From positions 248,001 through 312,000 of the forward strand of contig NZ_FOAN01000003.1 of NCBI RefSeq assembly GCF_900109525.1: 64,000 bases of DNA, given 5' to 3'. This DNA comes from Allobosea lupini. GTDB taxonomy: Bacteria; Pseudomonadota; Alphaproteobacteria; Rhizobiales; Beijerinckiaceae. Under the pieces are notes generated by a model. That model had not been told where the DNA came from and searched no databases. It worked only from the letters and a program-made list of their open reading frames with translations. Each line of letters opens with the position of its first letter. Positions within the stretch are counted from its first letter, which is position 1. The translations under genes and the position numbers were made by a program. Below are positions 37,458 through 47,947 of this stretch, piece by piece.

Positions 37458-38145
37458 GGGGCTGCGCTCGCGCTATGGCCGCATCGAGGTCCTGCACGGC
37501 GTCGATCTCGAGGTCGGCTCGGGCGAGATCGTCACCGTCGTCGGCGCCAACGGCGCCGGCAAGACGACGCTGCTGCGCTGCATCTCCGGCGTGCAGCCGG
37601 CGAGCGGTGGCGCGATCATCTTCCGCGGCGAGGCGTTGAAGGCGATTCCGGCGCATCGCCGCGTGGCCTTGGGACTCTCGCAGTCGCCGGAAGGCCGGCT
37701 GATCTTCACCAACCTGACCGTCGAGGAGAATCTGCGGCTCGGCGCCTATCTCTTCGCCGACGAGCGTGTCGAGCGCGACATGGCCGATGCCTTCGCCATG
37801 TTCCCGATCCTGAAGGAGAAGCGCAACCTGCCGGCCGGCGGCCTCTCCGGCGGCCAGCAGCAGATGCTGGCGATCGGCCGCGCCTTGATGGCCCGGCCCG
37901 CCTGCCTCCTGCTCGACGAGCCGAGCATGGGGCTCGCGCCGATCCTGGTGGCGCAGATCTTCGACGTGGTGAAAAATCTGAAGTCGCTCGGGGTCACCGT
38001 GCTGCTGGTCGAGCAGAACGCCTATGCGGCTCTCAGGATCGCCGATCGCGGCTATGTCATGGAGACCGGCCGCATCGGCTTCAGCGGCACGGCCGAGGAA
38101 CTGATCGCCGATCCGCGCATCCGCGAGGCCTATCTCGGCATCTGA
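37444..38145 (+). CDS. Liv-type ABC importer ATPase, LivF family
   Basis: A 233-residue second ATPase of the importer. Walker A GANGAGKTT, signature LSGGQQQMLAIGRAL, Walker B CLLLDEPSMGLAP and LVEQNAYAALRIADRGYVME are all intact. It ends the importer operon, tail to tail with hmgA after 28 bp. Confidence 0.92.
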   Translation: MLSVEGLRSRYGRIEVLHGVDLEVGSGEIVTVVGANGAGKTTLLRCISGVQPASGGAIIFRGEALKAIPAHRRVALGLSQSPEGRLIFTNLTVEENLRLGAYLFADERVERDMADAFAMFPILKEKRNLPAGGLSGGQQQMLAIGRALMARPACLLLDEPSMGLAPILVAQIFDVVKNLKSLGVTVLLVEQNAYAALRIADRGYVMETGRIGFSGTAEELIADPRIREAYLGI

Positions 38146-38173
38146 GGTGCCGCGCAGCCAATACGCTCTGGCC

Positions 38174-39526
38174 TCAGGGCTTGGTCGGGTCGAAATGCTT
38201 GGTCAGCTTGTGGCCGTAGCCGCCATAGTCCTGCTGCAACGCCTCGCTCTGCGCGGCGAAGGCCGTGACCTGCTGGGGAAAACGCGTTTCGAACATGAAG
38301 GCGAGGGTGCCTTCGAGCTTGTGCGGCTTCAGTTCGACGGTGCTGGCCTTCTCGAACGCGGCCACATCCGGCCCATGCGGCAGCATCGTGTTGTGCAGGG
38401 AAATGCCGCCCGGCACGAAGCCGCCGCCGGTCTTGGCGTCGTAGACGCCGTAGACCAGCCCCATGAACTCGCTCATCACGTTCATGTGGTACCAGGGCGG
38501 GCGGAAGGTGTTCTCGGCCACCAGCCAGCGGTCGGAGAAGATGACGAAGTCGATGTTGGCGGTGCCGGGCGTCTCCGAAGGCGAGGTCAGCACGGTGAAG
38601 ATCGACGGATCGGCATGGTCGTAGAGGATCGGGCCGACCGGCGAGAAGCGCCTGAGATCGTATTTGTAGGGCGCGTAGTTGCCGTGCCAGGCGACGACGT
38701 CGAGCGGCGAATGCGCGATATCGGCGGCCCAGAGATTACCACCCCATTTCACATACATCTTCGAGGGCGCGTCGTGGTCCTCATAGGCCGCGACCGGCGT
38801 CAGGAAGTCACGGGGATTGGCGAGGCAGTTGGCGCCGATCGGCCCGCGTTCCGGCAAAGTGAAGGCGCCGCCATAGTTCTCGCAGATATAGCCGCGGGCC
38901 GGTCCGTTCGTGAGCTCGACCCGAATCTTGACGCCGCGCGGGATGACCGCGATCTCGCCCGGCTCGATATCGATGATGCCGAACTCGGTCCACAGGCGTA
39001 AGGAGCCTTGCTCCGGCACGAACAGCATCTCGCCATCGGCATTGTAGAAGTACTCGTCCACCATCGAGCGCGTGATCAGGTAGACATGCGCGCCCATGCC
39101 GCCCTGGCTGCCGGCATCGCCGGCCGTGGTGATGCTATGGACGCCCTCGACGAAGGAGAGCGGCTCCGATGGGATCGGGATCGGGCTCCAGCGCAGCGGC
39201 GCGATCGGCATGTCGACCTCGCGGGCCGGTGCCGTGCGCCAGAGGCGGGTATCGACCTTCCTGAAGGTGTTCCAATGGGCGACCGTCGGCCGGATGCGAT
39301 AGAGCCAGGAGCGCTCATTGGTGGTGCGCGGCGCGGTGAAGGGCGAGCCGGAGAGCTGCTCGGCATAGAGCCCGTAGGCGCATTGCTGTGGCGAGTTGCG
39401 GCCGAGCGGGAGCGCTCCCGGCAGGGCCTCGGTCTCGAAGCCGTTGCCGAAGCCGGACATGTAGCCGGTCGCGATCGCGCTCCTGGTCGTGCCGTCCTGC
39501 GCGGCAGCCGTGTTCCGAACGTTCAT
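38174..39526 (-). CDS. hmgA: homogentisate 1,2-dioxygenase
   Basis: A 450-residue ring-cleavage dioxygenase of tyrosine/phenylalanine catabolism, converting homogentisate to maleylacetoacetate with non-haem iron. Recognised by [19 protein letters not shown] near the N-terminus, [10 protein letters not shown], and the C-terminal iron site: His and Glu in [11 protein letters not shown] and His in [11 protein letters not shown]. The length fits bacterial enzymes (430-450). No maiA or fahA homolog lies in the window. A candidate operator lies about 70 bp upstream. Confidence 0.95.
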   Translation of the reverse strand: MNVRNTAAAQDGTTRSAIATGYMSGFGNGFETEALPGALPLGRNSPQQCAYGLYAEQLSGSPFTAPRTTNERSWLYRIRPTVAHWNTFRKVDTRLWRTAPAREVDMPIAPLRWSPIPIPSEPLSFVEGVHSITTAGDAGSQGGMGAHVYLITRSMVDEYFYNADGEMLFVPEQGSLRLWTEFGIIDIEPGEIAVIPRGVKIRVELTNGPARGYICENYGGAFTLPERGPIGANCLANPRDFLTPVAAYEDHDAPSKMYVKWGGNLWAADIAHSPLDVVAWHGNYAPYKYDLRRFSPVGPILYDHADPSIFTVLTSPSETPGTANIDFVIFSDRWLVAENTFRPPWYHMNVMSEFMGLVYGVYDAKTGGGFVPGGISLHNTMLPHGPDVAAFEKASTVELKPHKLEGTLAFMFETRFPQQVTAFAAQSEALQQDYGGYGHKLTKHFDPTKP

Positions 39527-39980
39527 GACACCCTCCCGAAAGACACGGCGGCCCTCCCGCCGCGACTGTCCCGATGCCGGCAGGAGGTATCATATAGTTG
39601 CGTTTGTAACCATTTTTCGTGTGACTAACAAGCGAGGATAGCTCGCTTCGCAGGCGCTCATTATCCGCATCATGGGCCGGCCGTTCCGGATTGGCGAGGT
39701 CTCGCCGCGCCGGCCCGAGGGGACGTCGTTCGGAAGAGGGGTAGCCTCAATGGGCGCGATGGCGGTAGCCGATCGACGGCGCGGTTGGGTGCACCGCGTC
39801 GGCGACCGCTCGCGCGAGATTGCCTGCCGCTCGAGCTCTGGCCGGCGGCGTTCGAGCCCCTGCCGTCCTCCTCGCGTCGGAATCAGATGACGAGCAAGGA
39901 CGGGCTCGGGAAGCCGCAGACCGGTCGGCCTCAATCTGACGATGATCTGCGATCGGCAGCGTGTCGGCCGCGCATGTCCG
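39527..39980. other. 454-bp region without a recognisable gene
   Basis: Between hmgA and the DUF1127 gene. Open frames here give Arg/Ser-rich peptides with no family resemblance and look like shadows. The part next to hmgA (39590-39640) is AT-rich and should contain the hmgA promoter. Confidence 0.4.
39594..39613. promoter_or_regulatory. candidate operator upstream of hmgA
   Basis: An imperfect 20-bp dyad, ATAGTT-N8-AACCAT, in an AT-rich patch 68 bp before the hmgA start. Six of ten half-site positions match. MarR- or IclR-type HmgR proteins commonly control hmgA, but no such gene is nearby, so the assignment is weak. Confidence 0.35.
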
Positions 39981-40217
39981 TCATATGCGCTTCCGGCCGG
40001 TGCGTGGGATGCGCCCCTGCACGGCAGCCTCGATCTGGCTTCTGGCGATGCCGATGTCGTGCAGAGCGCACTCGTCGAGCTCGCGCAGGTGGTCGATCGC
40101 GCCGCGGCGCTCGAAATAGCGCACGACGGCCTGGCACCATGCGGCCGGCAAGCGGAGCCGTGCCTCGGAGCGCTTTGCACTGACGAGGCGGGCGATGGTC
40201 GGCAGAACCGCAGACAT
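39981..40217 (-). CDS. small DUF1127 (YjiS-like) protein
   Basis: A 78-residue basic protein ending in a DUF1127 motif (about residues 28-70: AAWCQAVVRYFERRGAIDHL, RELDECALHDIGIARSQIE). Family knowledge: such small Arg-rich proteins in alphaproteobacteria are linked to phosphate, carbon and RNA metabolism, but functions differ. I chose ATG 40217 because GGAGG lies five bases upstream; the longer open frame to 40271 lacks a site. It is monocistronic and divergent from the MocR gene. Confidence 0.78.
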   Translation of the reverse strand: MSAVLPTIARLVSAKRSEARLRLPAAWCQAVVRYFERRGAIDHLRELDECALHDIGIARSQIEAAVQGRIPRTGRKRI

Positions 40218-40341
40218 GTTGGCCTCCGTTGGACAGCACCGGGCCAGACGTCCGCAACACGCTCTCGTCACGTCGACGAGGTGATCGTCGGCCGTCGTAA
40301 CCTTCGCGATTTCCGGTGCGGCTAGGTTGATGAAGGCAAAA

Positions 40342-40380
40342 TGATCCGATACAAATATCGGATCAATGAAAACATTGATC
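40342..40380. promoter_or_regulatory. two overlapping perfect inverted repeats before the MocR gene
   Basis: TGATCCGATA-CAAA-TATCGGATCA (40342-40365) is a perfect 10-bp dyad with a 4-nt spacer. Its right arm shares GATCA with a second perfect dyad, GATCAATG-AAAA-CATTGATC (40361-40380). The pair ends 12 bp before the ATG of the MocR gene, with no Shine-Dalgarno in between, so it is probably an autoregulatory operator and could also form alternative mRNA hairpins. Confidence 0.7.
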
Positions 40381-40392
40381 TCGGTGCAATAA

Positions 40393-41736
40393 ATGTCGAA
40401 ATCCGATTATCTGAGGTTGGCCGACGCGATCGCCGCCGACATCGCCGCCGGGACGCTCAAGCCGGGCGAGCGCCTGCCGCCGCAGCGCAACTTCGCCTAT
40501 GAGCGCAAGATCGCCGTCTCGACGGCGAGCCGGGTCTATGCCGAGCTGCTGCGCCGCGGGCTCGTTGTCGGCGAGGTCGGCCGGGGCACGTTCGTCTCGG
40601 GCGAGGCCAGGCGTGGCGTCGCGGCGCCCGGCGAACCGAGCGGCACAAGGATCGATCTCGAGTTCAACTACCCGATCCTGCCGCGGCAGGCCGCTCTGAT
40701 CGCCAGGAGTCTCGCCGGCCTCGATGAGGCCGCGGCGCTCGATGCCGCCTTGCGGCAGGCAACCAGCGTCGGCACGCCGGCGATCCGCAGCATTGGTGCC
40801 GCCTTCCTCTCGCAAGGCGGCTGGACTCCGGCGCCCGAGCAGCTGGTCTTCACCGGCAATGGCCGCCAATCCGTCGCTGCGGCGCTCGCCGCTCTCGTTC
40901 CGACCGGCGGCCGCTGCGGCGTCGAGGCCCTGACCTACCCCTTCATCAAGGGGATCGCCGCCCGATTGGCTATCACGCTGGTGCCTTTGGCGATGGACGA
41001 GAGTGGCATACGGCCAGACGCCGTGGAGAAGGCGCATCGCGAAGCCCATCTTTCGGCGCTCTATATCCAGCCGGCGGTCCAGAACCCGCTGGGAACGACG
41101 ATGCCACAGGCGCGCCGGGCCGATCTGCTGGGGGTCGCCCAGGCGCTCGGCCTGCCGATCATCGAGGACAATGTCTATGGCTTCCTCGAGGATGGGCCGC
41201 CGCTGGCGGCGCTCGCGCCGGACTCCTGCATCGTGATCGACAGCCTGTCCAAGAAGGTCGCGCCGGGGCTGACGCTGGGCTTCGTCGTGGTGCCGCTGCG
41301 CCTGCGCGAGAGCATCAAGGCCTCGGTGCGTTCCGGCGGCTGGACGGCGACGGGGTTCGCCTTCGCGGCCGCCCAGCGGATGATGAGCGACGGCACCATC
41401 GCCGAGCTCGCCGAGGCGAAGCGCCTCGATGCCCGCGCGCGCCAGGCACTCGCGGCAGAGCGCCTCGCCGGCTTCGAGGTCCAGGCCAACAGGAACTGCT
41501 ACCATCTGTGGCTGACGCTACCGGCGCATTGGCGCTCGCAGAGCTTCGTTGCGGCTGCGGCCCGGCGCGACATCGCACTGACCCCGTCGAGCACCTTCGC
41601 GGCGACGCCCGGTCATGCGCCGAACGCGGTCAGGTTGGCATTGGCGACGCCGAGCATGGAACAGCTCGATCTCGGCCTGCATACGCTGGCCGCGCTCCTG
41701 CACGCCCGGGAGGACGATTTCGACTCGACGGAGTGA
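40393..41736 (+). CDS. MocR-type transcription regulator (GntR HTH + aminotransferase fold)
   Basis: A 447-residue chimeric regulator. The N-terminal GntR-type winged helix (residues 5-70; [25 protein letters not shown]) is fused to a fold type I PLP domain. The PLP lysine is Lys287 in [14 protein letters not shown]; other PLP contacts are the Asn of [11 protein letters not shown] and the Asp of PIIEDNVYG. MocR proteins usually control a neighbouring vitamin B6, amino acid or transporter gene. Here no such gene is adjacent; the next gene is selO, 89 bp downstream on the same strand. A pair of dyads just before its start suggests autoregulation. Confidence 0.88.
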   Translation: MSKSDYLRLADAIAADIAAGTLKPGERLPPQRNFAYERKIAVSTASRVYAELLRRGLVVGEVGRGTFVSGEARRGVAAPGEPSGTRIDLEFNYPILPRQAALIARSLAGLDEAAALDAALRQATSVGTPAIRSIGAAFLSQGGWTPAPEQLVFTGNGRQSVAAALAALVPTGGRCGVEALTYPFIKGIAARLAITLVPLAMDESGIRPDAVEKAHREAHLSALYIQPAVQNPLGTTMPQARRADLLGVAQALGLPIIEDNVYGFLEDGPPLAALAPDSCIVIDSLSKKVAPGLTLGFVVVPLRLRESIKASVRSGGWTATGFAFAAAQRMMSDGTIAELAEAKRLDARARQALAAERLAGFEVQANRNCYHLWLTLPAHWRSQSFVAAAARRDIALTPSSTFAATPGHAPNAVRLALATPSMEQLDLGLHTLAALLHAREDDFDSTE

Positions 41737-41825
41737 GCGAGGTACCGCAGGCGACGGCCGGCGGAACGGCCGGGCGAAGTTCGGTCTCATGTTGCGATGG
41801 CGCTTTCCGCGTATATCTACGATCG

Positions 41826-43298
41826 ATGAGCCCGATCGCCTTCGACAATTCCTATGCGCGCCTGCCGGAGCGCTTCTACGCGACCGTGGCGCCGACGCCC
41901 GTGGCTGCGCCCCGGCTGATCCGGCTGAACACGCCGCTCGCACTGGACCTCGGGCTCGATCCCGACTGGCTGGAAGGCCCGGAGGGCGTGGCCATGTTGG
42001 CCGGCAACGACGTACCGGTCGGCGCAGCGTCGATCGCGACCGCCTATGCCGGCCATCAGTTCGGCGGCTTCAGCCCTCAGCTCGGCGACGGTCGGGCCAT
42101 CCTGCTCGGCGAGCTGGTCGATCGGCGCGGCAGGCGCCGGGATCTCCAGCTCAAGGGATCTGGCCCGACCCCCTTCTCGCGTCGCGGCGACGGCCGGGCG
42201 GCGCTGGGGCCGGTCCTGCGCGAATACATCGTCAGCGAAGCGATGGCTGCGCTGGGCATCCCGACGACACGCGCGCTAGCTGCGGTCCTGACCGGCGAGG
42301 CCGTCAGGCGCGAGACGGCATTGCCCGGCGCCGTCCTGACCCGCATCGCCTCCAGCCATATCCGGATCGGCACCTTCCAGTTCTTCGCCGCCCGCGGCGA
42401 CGTCGAGGCGCTGCGCCTGCTCGCCGACCACGTGATCGAGCGGCACTATCCGGATTGCGCCGGCGATGGTCGCTATCTCGCCCTTTTCGAGGCGGTGGTC
42501 GCCGCGCAGGCCGCGCTCGTCGCGCAGTGGATGACGATCGGCTTCATCCACGGCGTGATGAACACCGACAACATGTCGATCGCCGGCGAGACCATCGACT
42601 ACGGGCCCTGCGCCTTCATGGACATCTATCATCCGACGACCGTGTTCAGCTCGATCGACGAGCACGGGCGCTATGCCTTCGGCAACCAGCCTCCGATCGC
42701 CCGCTGGAATCTGGCGCGCCTGGCCGAGGCGCTGCTGCCGCTGCTGGCCGACGACCCCGACAGGGCCGTGGCGATCGCGCAGGAGGCGCTCGGCCGGTTC
42801 GACCCGCAATTCCAGCAGAACCTGATCGCAGGCTTCCGTCGCAAGCTCGGCCTCGCCACCGAGGAGGCTGATGATGTCGAGCTGATCAAGGCGCTGCTCG
42901 AGACGATGCAGCGCGGCGAGGCCGATTTCACTTTGGTCTTCCGGCGCCTGAGCGAGGCGGCCGGGCGAGCTGACGGTGCGCAGGCCTGCCGCGGCCTCTT
43001 TGCCGACCCCGCCGCGTTCGATGCCTGGGACGAGCGCTGGCGCCGGCGCCTGTCGCGGGAGCCTGCATCGGCGAATGAGCGGCAGGGTGCCATGCTGGGC
43101 ACGAACCCGCTGTTCATCCCGCGAAACCATCTGGTCGAGGCGGCGATCCAGGCTGCCGTGGAGCGCGATGACTTCGCTCCGTTCGAGACCCTGATCGACG
43201 TTCTCTCCAGGCCTTTCGACGCGCAGCCCGGCCGTGAGGACCATGCACGCCCGCCTGCAGCACATGAGCGCGTGATCGCGACATTTTGCGGGACTTGA
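41826..43298 (+). CDS. selO: protein adenylyltransferase SelO (YdiU)
   Basis: A 490-residue pseudokinase-fold enzyme. Family knowledge: SelO transfers AMP to Ser/Thr/Tyr of proteins involved in redox balance. Diagnostic segments are [44 protein letters not shown] (nucleotide Lys) and [16 protein letters not shown] with the metal Asn/Asp, then [12 protein letters not shown]. The C-terminus ends FCGT, with Cys at the position that is selenocysteine in eukaryotic SelO. ATG 41826 fits the usual N-terminus; open frame continues upstream inside the MocR gene's 3' end. Confidence 0.92.
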   Translation: MSPIAFDNSYARLPERFYATVAPTPVAAPRLIRLNTPLALDLGLDPDWLEGPEGVAMLAGNDVPVGAASIATAYAGHQFGGFSPQLGDGRAILLGELVDRRGRRRDLQLKGSGPTPFSRRGDGRAALGPVLREYIVSEAMAALGIPTTRALAAVLTGEAVRRETALPGAVLTRIASSHIRIGTFQFFAARGDVEALRLLADHVIERHYPDCAGDGRYLALFEAVVAAQAALVAQWMTIGFIHGVMNTDNMSIAGETIDYGPCAFMDIYHPTTVFSSIDEHGRYAFGNQPPIARWNLARLAEALLPLLADDPDRAVAIAQEALGRFDPQFQQNLIAGFRRKLGLATEEADDVELIKALLETMQRGEADFTLVFRRLSEAAGRADGAQACRGLFADPAAFDAWDERWRRRLSREPASANERQGAMLGTNPLFIPRNHLVEAAIQAAVERDDFAPFETLIDVLSRPFDAQPGREDHARPPAAHERVIATFCGT

Positions 43299-43306
43299 GG
43301 ACGTTT

Positions 43307-43320
43307 CCGGCGAAAGCCGG
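43307..43320. terminator. possible bidirectional terminator between selO and sdaA
   Basis: A 5-bp stem CCGGC/GCCGG closed by a GAAA tetraloop, in the 35-bp gap between two convergent genes, with TTT on the left and TTCG on the right. It is short, but placement fits a shared terminator. Confidence 0.4.
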
Positions 43321-43333
43321 TTCGCCTCGAGGC

Positions 43334-44713
43334 TCAGCATTCCGGCAGATTGACCGCCAGACCGCCGAGGCTGGTTTCCTTGAAGCGCTCGTTCATGGCT
43401 TCGCCGGTCTGGCGCATCGCCTCGATGCAGTTGTCGAGCGGCATGAAATGCGAGCCGTCGCCGCGCAGGGCGAGCGAGGCGGCTGCGACCGCCTTGATCG
43501 CGCCGATGCCGTTGCGCTCGATGCAGGGCACCTGGACAAGGCCTGCCGCAGGGTCGCAGGTCATGCCGAGATGGTGTTCGAGGGCGATCTCTGCAGCGTT
43601 CTCGACCTGCTCGGGTGATCCACCGAGTACTGCGCAGAAGCCGGCCGCCGCCATCGCCGCGGCGGAGCCGACTTCGCCTTGGCAGCCGGCCTCGGCGCCG
43701 GAGATCGAGGCGTTGTGCTTGATCAGTCCGCCGATCGCCGCAGCCGTGAGCAGGAAGTCGGGGATCCTGCCGGGCTCGGCCCCGACGCAGTGGTCGAGAT
43801 AGTAACGCAGCACGGCAGGCAAGACGCCGGCTGCCCCGTTGGTCGGCGAGGTCACCACCCGGCCACCCGCCGCGTTCTCCTCGTTCACGGCCATGGCATA
43901 GACGCCGAGCCAGTCCGAGGCCGCATGGGGCTGGGCGCGATTGCTCTGCCGCTCTGCCTCCAGCTGCCGGTGGATCTTCGCGGCCCGGCGGCGCACGCGC
44001 AGGCCGCCCGGCAATTCGCCCTCTTGGCAAAGGCCCCGCTCGATGCAGCCGTTCATCACCGCCCAGAGGCGGGCAAGGCCGTTGTCGACCTCGTCCGCCG
44101 AGCGCAGGTGGATCTCGTTGGCGCGCTTCATCTGCGCGATCGAGAGCCCGTTTTCGCGCGCCATGCGCAGCATCGTTGCCGCATTCGCGAACGGATAGGG
44201 CCAGGAGGATGTGGTGGCGGCGAGGGGAGGCGCCTTGCGCTCCTGCGCCGTCACCACGAAGCCGCCGCCGATCGAATAATAGGTTTCGGACAGGAGCTCG
44301 GCTCCGGCGGAATCGCGAGCGCAAAAGACGAGCCCATTCGCATGGCCGGGCAAGGGCGGCCCGTAGTCGAAGACGATGTCGACGGCCGGGTCGAAGGCGA
44401 GCGGCGGCAGGCCGTCGAGGCGCAGCAGATGCGTTTCCCCGAGCGCATAGAGCTGACGCGCTGCCGCGTCGAAATCGAATTCGGCCGGCGTCCAGCCGAG
44501 CAGGCCCAGCGTCACGGCGCGATCCGTGGCGTGGCCTTTCCCGGTGAAGGCGAGCGAGCCGTAGAGCGTGGCGCCGACCGCCGCTGCATCCGCGCGGGAC
44601 GGGTGCCGGCGCAGGAGCTCCAGGAAATGCGCCGCCGCCGTCATCGGCCCCATCGTATGCGAGGATGACGGGCCGATCCCGATCTTGAAGACGTCGAACA
44701 CACTCAGGAACAT
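43334..44713 (-). CDS. sdaA: L-serine ammonia-lyase (iron-sulfur type)
   Basis: A 459-residue single-chain L-serine dehydratase that deaminates serine to pyruvate with a [4Fe-4S] cluster. The N-terminal beta domain begins [21 protein letters not shown]. The cluster cysteines are in [11 protein letters not shown] and [18 protein letters not shown], followed by GIGAIKAV. Length matches the fused alpha-beta form. GGAGG lies six bases upstream of ATG 44713. It is transcribed in the same direction as the RND operon that ends 81 bp upstream, but is probably a separate unit. Confidence 0.93.
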   Translation of the reverse strand: MFLSVFDVFKIGIGPSSSHTMGPMTAAAHFLELLRRHPSRADAAAVGATLYGSLAFTGKGHATDRAVTLGLLGWTPAEFDFDAAARQLYALGETHLLRLDGLPPLAFDPAVDIVFDYGPPLPGHANGLVFCARDSAGAELLSETYYSIGGGFVVTAQERKAPPLAATTSSWPYPFANAATMLRMARENGLSIAQMKRANEIHLRSADEVDNGLARLWAVMNGCIERGLCQEGELPGGLRVRRRAAKIHRQLEAERQSNRAQPHAASDWLGVYAMAVNEENAAGGRVVTSPTNGAAGVLPAVLRYYLDHCVGAEPGRIPDFLLTAAAIGGLIKHNASISGAEAGCQGEVGSAAAMAAAGFCAVLGGSPEQVENAAEIALEHHLGMTCDPAAGLVQVPCIERNGIGAIKAVAAASLALRGDGSHFMPLDNCIEAMRQTGEAMNERFKETSLGGLAVNLPEC

Positions 44714-44794
44714 CAACCGCCTCCAGCCGAGCGCGCGATCCTACACGGTCCGGGCGGGAGAGCGAGCGACGCGATCTGCGCCCGGCTGGAAGGA

Positions 44795-47700
44795 TCAGCC
44801 TGGCGTCGTGCCGGCCGAAACCGGCTCCGGGGCGGCTGCCTCACCTTTCCGGCGCGCGCTCAGCTTGCTCATCCAGAGATAGATGATCGGCGTGGTGTAG
44901 AGCGTCAGGATCTGGCTGAGGACCAGCCCGCCGACGATGGTGATGCCGAGCGGGCGGCGCAGCTCGGCGCCTGGACCGGTTGCGATCATCAGCGGCACCG
45001 CACCCAGCATGGCCGAGAGGGTGGTCATCAGGATTGGCCGGAAGCGCTCCAGGCAGGCCTCGAAGATCGCCTCGCGCGACGGCATCGCGCGCTGGCGCTC
45101 GGCGCTGATGGCGAAGTCGACCAGCATGATGCCGTTCTTCTTGACGATGCCGATCAGCAGGATGATGCCGATGAAGGCGATGATGGTGAGGTCGGCCCCC
45201 GCGATCCGCAGCGCGATCAGCGCGCCCAGCCCGGCCGACGGCAGGGTCGAGAGGATCGTCACCGGGTGGATCAGGCTCTCATAGAGAACGCCGAGGATGA
45301 TGTAGACCGCCAGGATCGCGACCAGGATCATCATGCCCTGGCTGCCGGCCCCTTGCGAGAACGCCTTGGCGTCGCCGGCGAATTCCGCCCGCAGCGAGGC
45401 CGGCATGTGCAGGCCCTCGACGGCGGCGACGACAGCGTCGCTCGCCTCCTGCAGGCCGACGCCGGGAGCCAGATCGTAGGTGATCGTCACAGCCGGGAAC
45501 TGGCCCTGATGGTTGATGACGAGCGGGGCGGTGCCGCGCTCGACCTTGACGAGGCTGCGCAGCGGCACCTGCACGCCGTTGCGGCCGGGCACATAGAGAT
45601 CGAGGATGTCATTGGGGTCGCGGCTGCGCGAAGGTGCGACCTCGAGCACGACGCGGTACTGGTTGCGTGCGCCGTAGATCGTCGAGATCTGGCGCTGGCT
45701 GAAGGCGTCCGCCAGCACGTTGTCGATGGCCTGGATCGCGACGCCGAATTGCGAAGCCTTGTTGCGGTCGATCACCACATTGGCCTGCAGGCCGCCCTGC
45801 TCGCGATCGGTCGAGACGTCGACGAGTTCGGGCAGGGTGCGCAGTTTCTCCAGCACCTTGGGCACCCATTCCTGCAACTCCGGCAGATCGGGATCCCAGA
45901 GCGTGAACTGATATTGCGAACGGCCCTGGCGCCCACCGGCGCGCACATCCTGCACCGGGGTCAGGAAGATGCGCAGACCCGGAATCGAGCCGAGGCGTCC
46001 GCGCAGGCGATTGACCACCTGGGCCGAACTCAGGCCGCGTTCCTCCAGAGGTTTCAGGCTGACGAAGAAGCGCCCGGTATTCACCGAGCCGCCGCCACCG
46101 ATGAAGGAGGCGACGCCGAGAATCGCAGGATCGCTCGCGACGATCGCCGCCCCCTGCTGCTGGAGCTGCGCCATCGCCGGAAAGGAGATGTCGGTCGAAG
46201 CCTGGGTGAAACCGATGATCAGGCCGGTGTCGTCCTGCGGGAAATAGCCCTTCGGGGCGCTGCGGAACATCTGCACGGTCAGCGCCACCGTCGCGACCAT
46301 GACGACCAGCATCAGCCAGCTATGCCGCAGCACGACCGTGAGCGTGCGGGCATAGAAGCCGATCATCGCCGCCAGCAGGCGCTCGACCGCCCGGTCGAAG
46401 CGGTTGGGGGCATGTGGGCCGCTCTTCAGGAAATGCGCGCAGACCATCGGCGTGACGCTGAGCGAGACCGCCGTCGAGACGAGGATGGCGAAGGTCAGCG
46501 TCAGCGTGAACTCACGGAAGAAGCGGCCGGCGACCCCGTCCATGAAGAAGAGCGGGATGAAGGCCGCGATCAGCGAGAGGCTGATCGAGACCACGGTGAA
46601 GCCGATCTGGCCGGCGCCGAGCAAGGCGGCGCGCAGCGGCGAGATGCCCCGGGCGACGTTGCGCTCGATGTTCTCGATCATGACGATGGCGTCGTCGACG
46701 ACGAAGCCGACCGAGATCGTCACCGCCATCAGCGAGAGATTGTCGAGCGTGAAGCCGGCGAGCCACATCGCGGCAAAGGTGCCTGCGATCGAGAGCGGCA
46801 CGGTGACGCCGGCAGCGATGGTGAGCGTGGTGCGGCGCAGGAACAGGAAGACGACCAGCATCACCAGGGCGATGGAGATCAGCAGCGTGTGCTGGATATC
46901 GGCGATCGAGGCGCGGATCGTGACCGTGCGGTCCGACATGATCGAGAACTGGATCCCGGCCGGCACCCAGCGCTGGATCTCGGGCAGCAACGCCTTCACC
47001 CGGTCGACGGTGTCGATGACGTTGGCGTCGGCCTGCTTGGTGATGGTGATGAGGATCGCCGGCTTGCCGTTGTACCAGCCGGCGGCGCGGCTGTTGCGCA
47101 CGCCGCGCTCGACGGTCGCGACATCGGCGAGCCGGACCACCGTGCCTCTGGCCGAGCGCACGACGATATTGCCGTAATCTTCCGGCTCGCGGATCTGGTT
47201 GTTGGCGGAGAGCGTCTCGCTGCGCCGCTCGCCGTCGAAGGAGCCGACCGCGGAGACGGTGTTGGCGCCGACGATGGCGGTGCGGATCGTGTCGAGGCTC
47301 AGGCCCATGGCAGCAAGCTGGGCAGGATCGACGCGAACGCGGATCGCCGGCTGCTCGGCGCCGTTGACCGTGACCTCGCCGACGCCCTCCACCTGCGAGA
47401 TGCGCTGGGCGATGACGGTATCGGCGGCGTCGTACATCGCGCTCGGCGTCATCGTGTCCGAGGTCAGGGCCAGGATCAGGATCGGCGCGGCGTTGGGGTT
47501 GGCCTTGCGGAATTGCGGCAGGGTCGGCAGGTCGCCGGGCAGATCGGTCGCAGCCGCGTTCAGCGCGGCCTGGACGTCGCGGGCGGCGCTATCGGTGTTC
47601 CGCGTGAGGTCGAACTGCAGCACGATCGAGGTCGAACCCAGCGAGCTTGTCGAGGTGATCTCGGTGACGCCGGGGATCGAGCCCAGGCGTCGCTCGAGGG

Positions 47701-47947
47701 GCGCGGCGACGCTGCCGGCCATCGTGGCAGGATCGGCGCCCGGCCGGCTGGCGAAGACGCGGATCGTCGGGAAGTCGACGCTGGGCAGACTCGCCACCGG
47801 CAGGAAGACATAGGCGACCATGCCGACGAGGAAGAGGCCGATCGCCATCAGCGTGGTGCCGACGGGGCGCAGGATGAAGGCGTCGGACAGGCCCCTGACC
47901 GACTTCCAGCCCTTGTCGTCGTCGCTTTTGTCGGAGACCTCGCTCAC
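44795..47947 (-). CDS. RND efflux pump inner-membrane subunit (MdtC-like)
   Basis: A 1050-residue proton-driven exporter of the HAE-1/AcrB family, the second of two pumps in the operon. It shows the usual 12-helix layout with two large periplasmic loops, and the conserved helix 4 proton-relay region (VGFVVDDAIVMIENIERN, Asp-Asp intact). N-terminal FILRPVGTTLMAIGLFLVGMVAYVFLPVASLPSVDFPTIRV is typical of the MdtB/MdtC subgroup. The GTG start overlaps the upstream pump gene's stop (GTGA). MdtB/MdtC-type pumps act as heterotrimers; the tandem genes here suggest the same. Substrates may be bile-like detergents, flavonoids or metals, but that is unknown. Confidence 0.9.
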   Translation of the reverse strand: MSEVSDKSDDDKGWKSVRGLSDAFILRPVGTTLMAIGLFLVGMVAYVFLPVASLPSVDFPTIRVFASRPGADPATMAGSVAAPLERRLGSIPGVTEITSTSSLGSTSIVLQFDLTRNTDSAARDVQAALNAAATDLPGDLPTLPQFRKANPNAAPILILALTSDTMTPSAMYDAADTVIAQRISQVEGVGEVTVNGAEQPAIRVRVDPAQLAAMGLSLDTIRTAIVGANTVSAVGSFDGERRSETLSANNQIREPEDYGNIVVRSARGTVVRLADVATVERGVRNSRAAGWYNGKPAILITITKQADANVIDTVDRVKALLPEIQRWVPAGIQFSIMSDRTVTIRASIADIQHTLLISIALVMLVVFLFLRRTTLTIAAGVTVPLSIAGTFAAMWLAGFTLDNLSLMAVTISVGFVVDDAIVMIENIERNVARGISPLRAALLGAGQIGFTVVSISLSLIAAFIPLFFMDGVAGRFFREFTLTLTFAILVSTAVSLSVTPMVCAHFLKSGPHAPNRFDRAVERLLAAMIGFYARTLTVVLRHSWLMLVVMVATVALTVQMFRSAPKGYFPQDDTGLIIGFTQASTDISFPAMAQLQQQGAAIVASDPAILGVASFIGGGGSVNTGRFFVSLKPLEERGLSSAQVVNRLRGRLGSIPGLRIFLTPVQDVRAGGRQGRSQYQFTLWDPDLPELQEWVPKVLEKLRTLPELVDVSTDREQGGLQANVVIDRNKASQFGVAIQAIDNVLADAFSQRQISTIYGARNQYRVVLEVAPSRSRDPNDILDLYVPGRNGVQVPLRSLVKVERGTAPLVINHQGQFPAVTITYDLAPGVGLQEASDAVVAAVEGLHMPASLRAEFAGDAKAFSQGAGSQGMMILVAILAVYIILGVLYESLIHPVTILSTLPSAGLGALIALRIAGADLTIIAFIGIILLIGIVKKNGIMLVDFAISAERQRAMPSREAIFEACLERFRPILMTTLSAMLGAVPLMIATGPGAELRRPLGITIVGGLVLSQILTLYTTPIIYLWMSKLSARRKGEAAAPEPVSAGTTPG

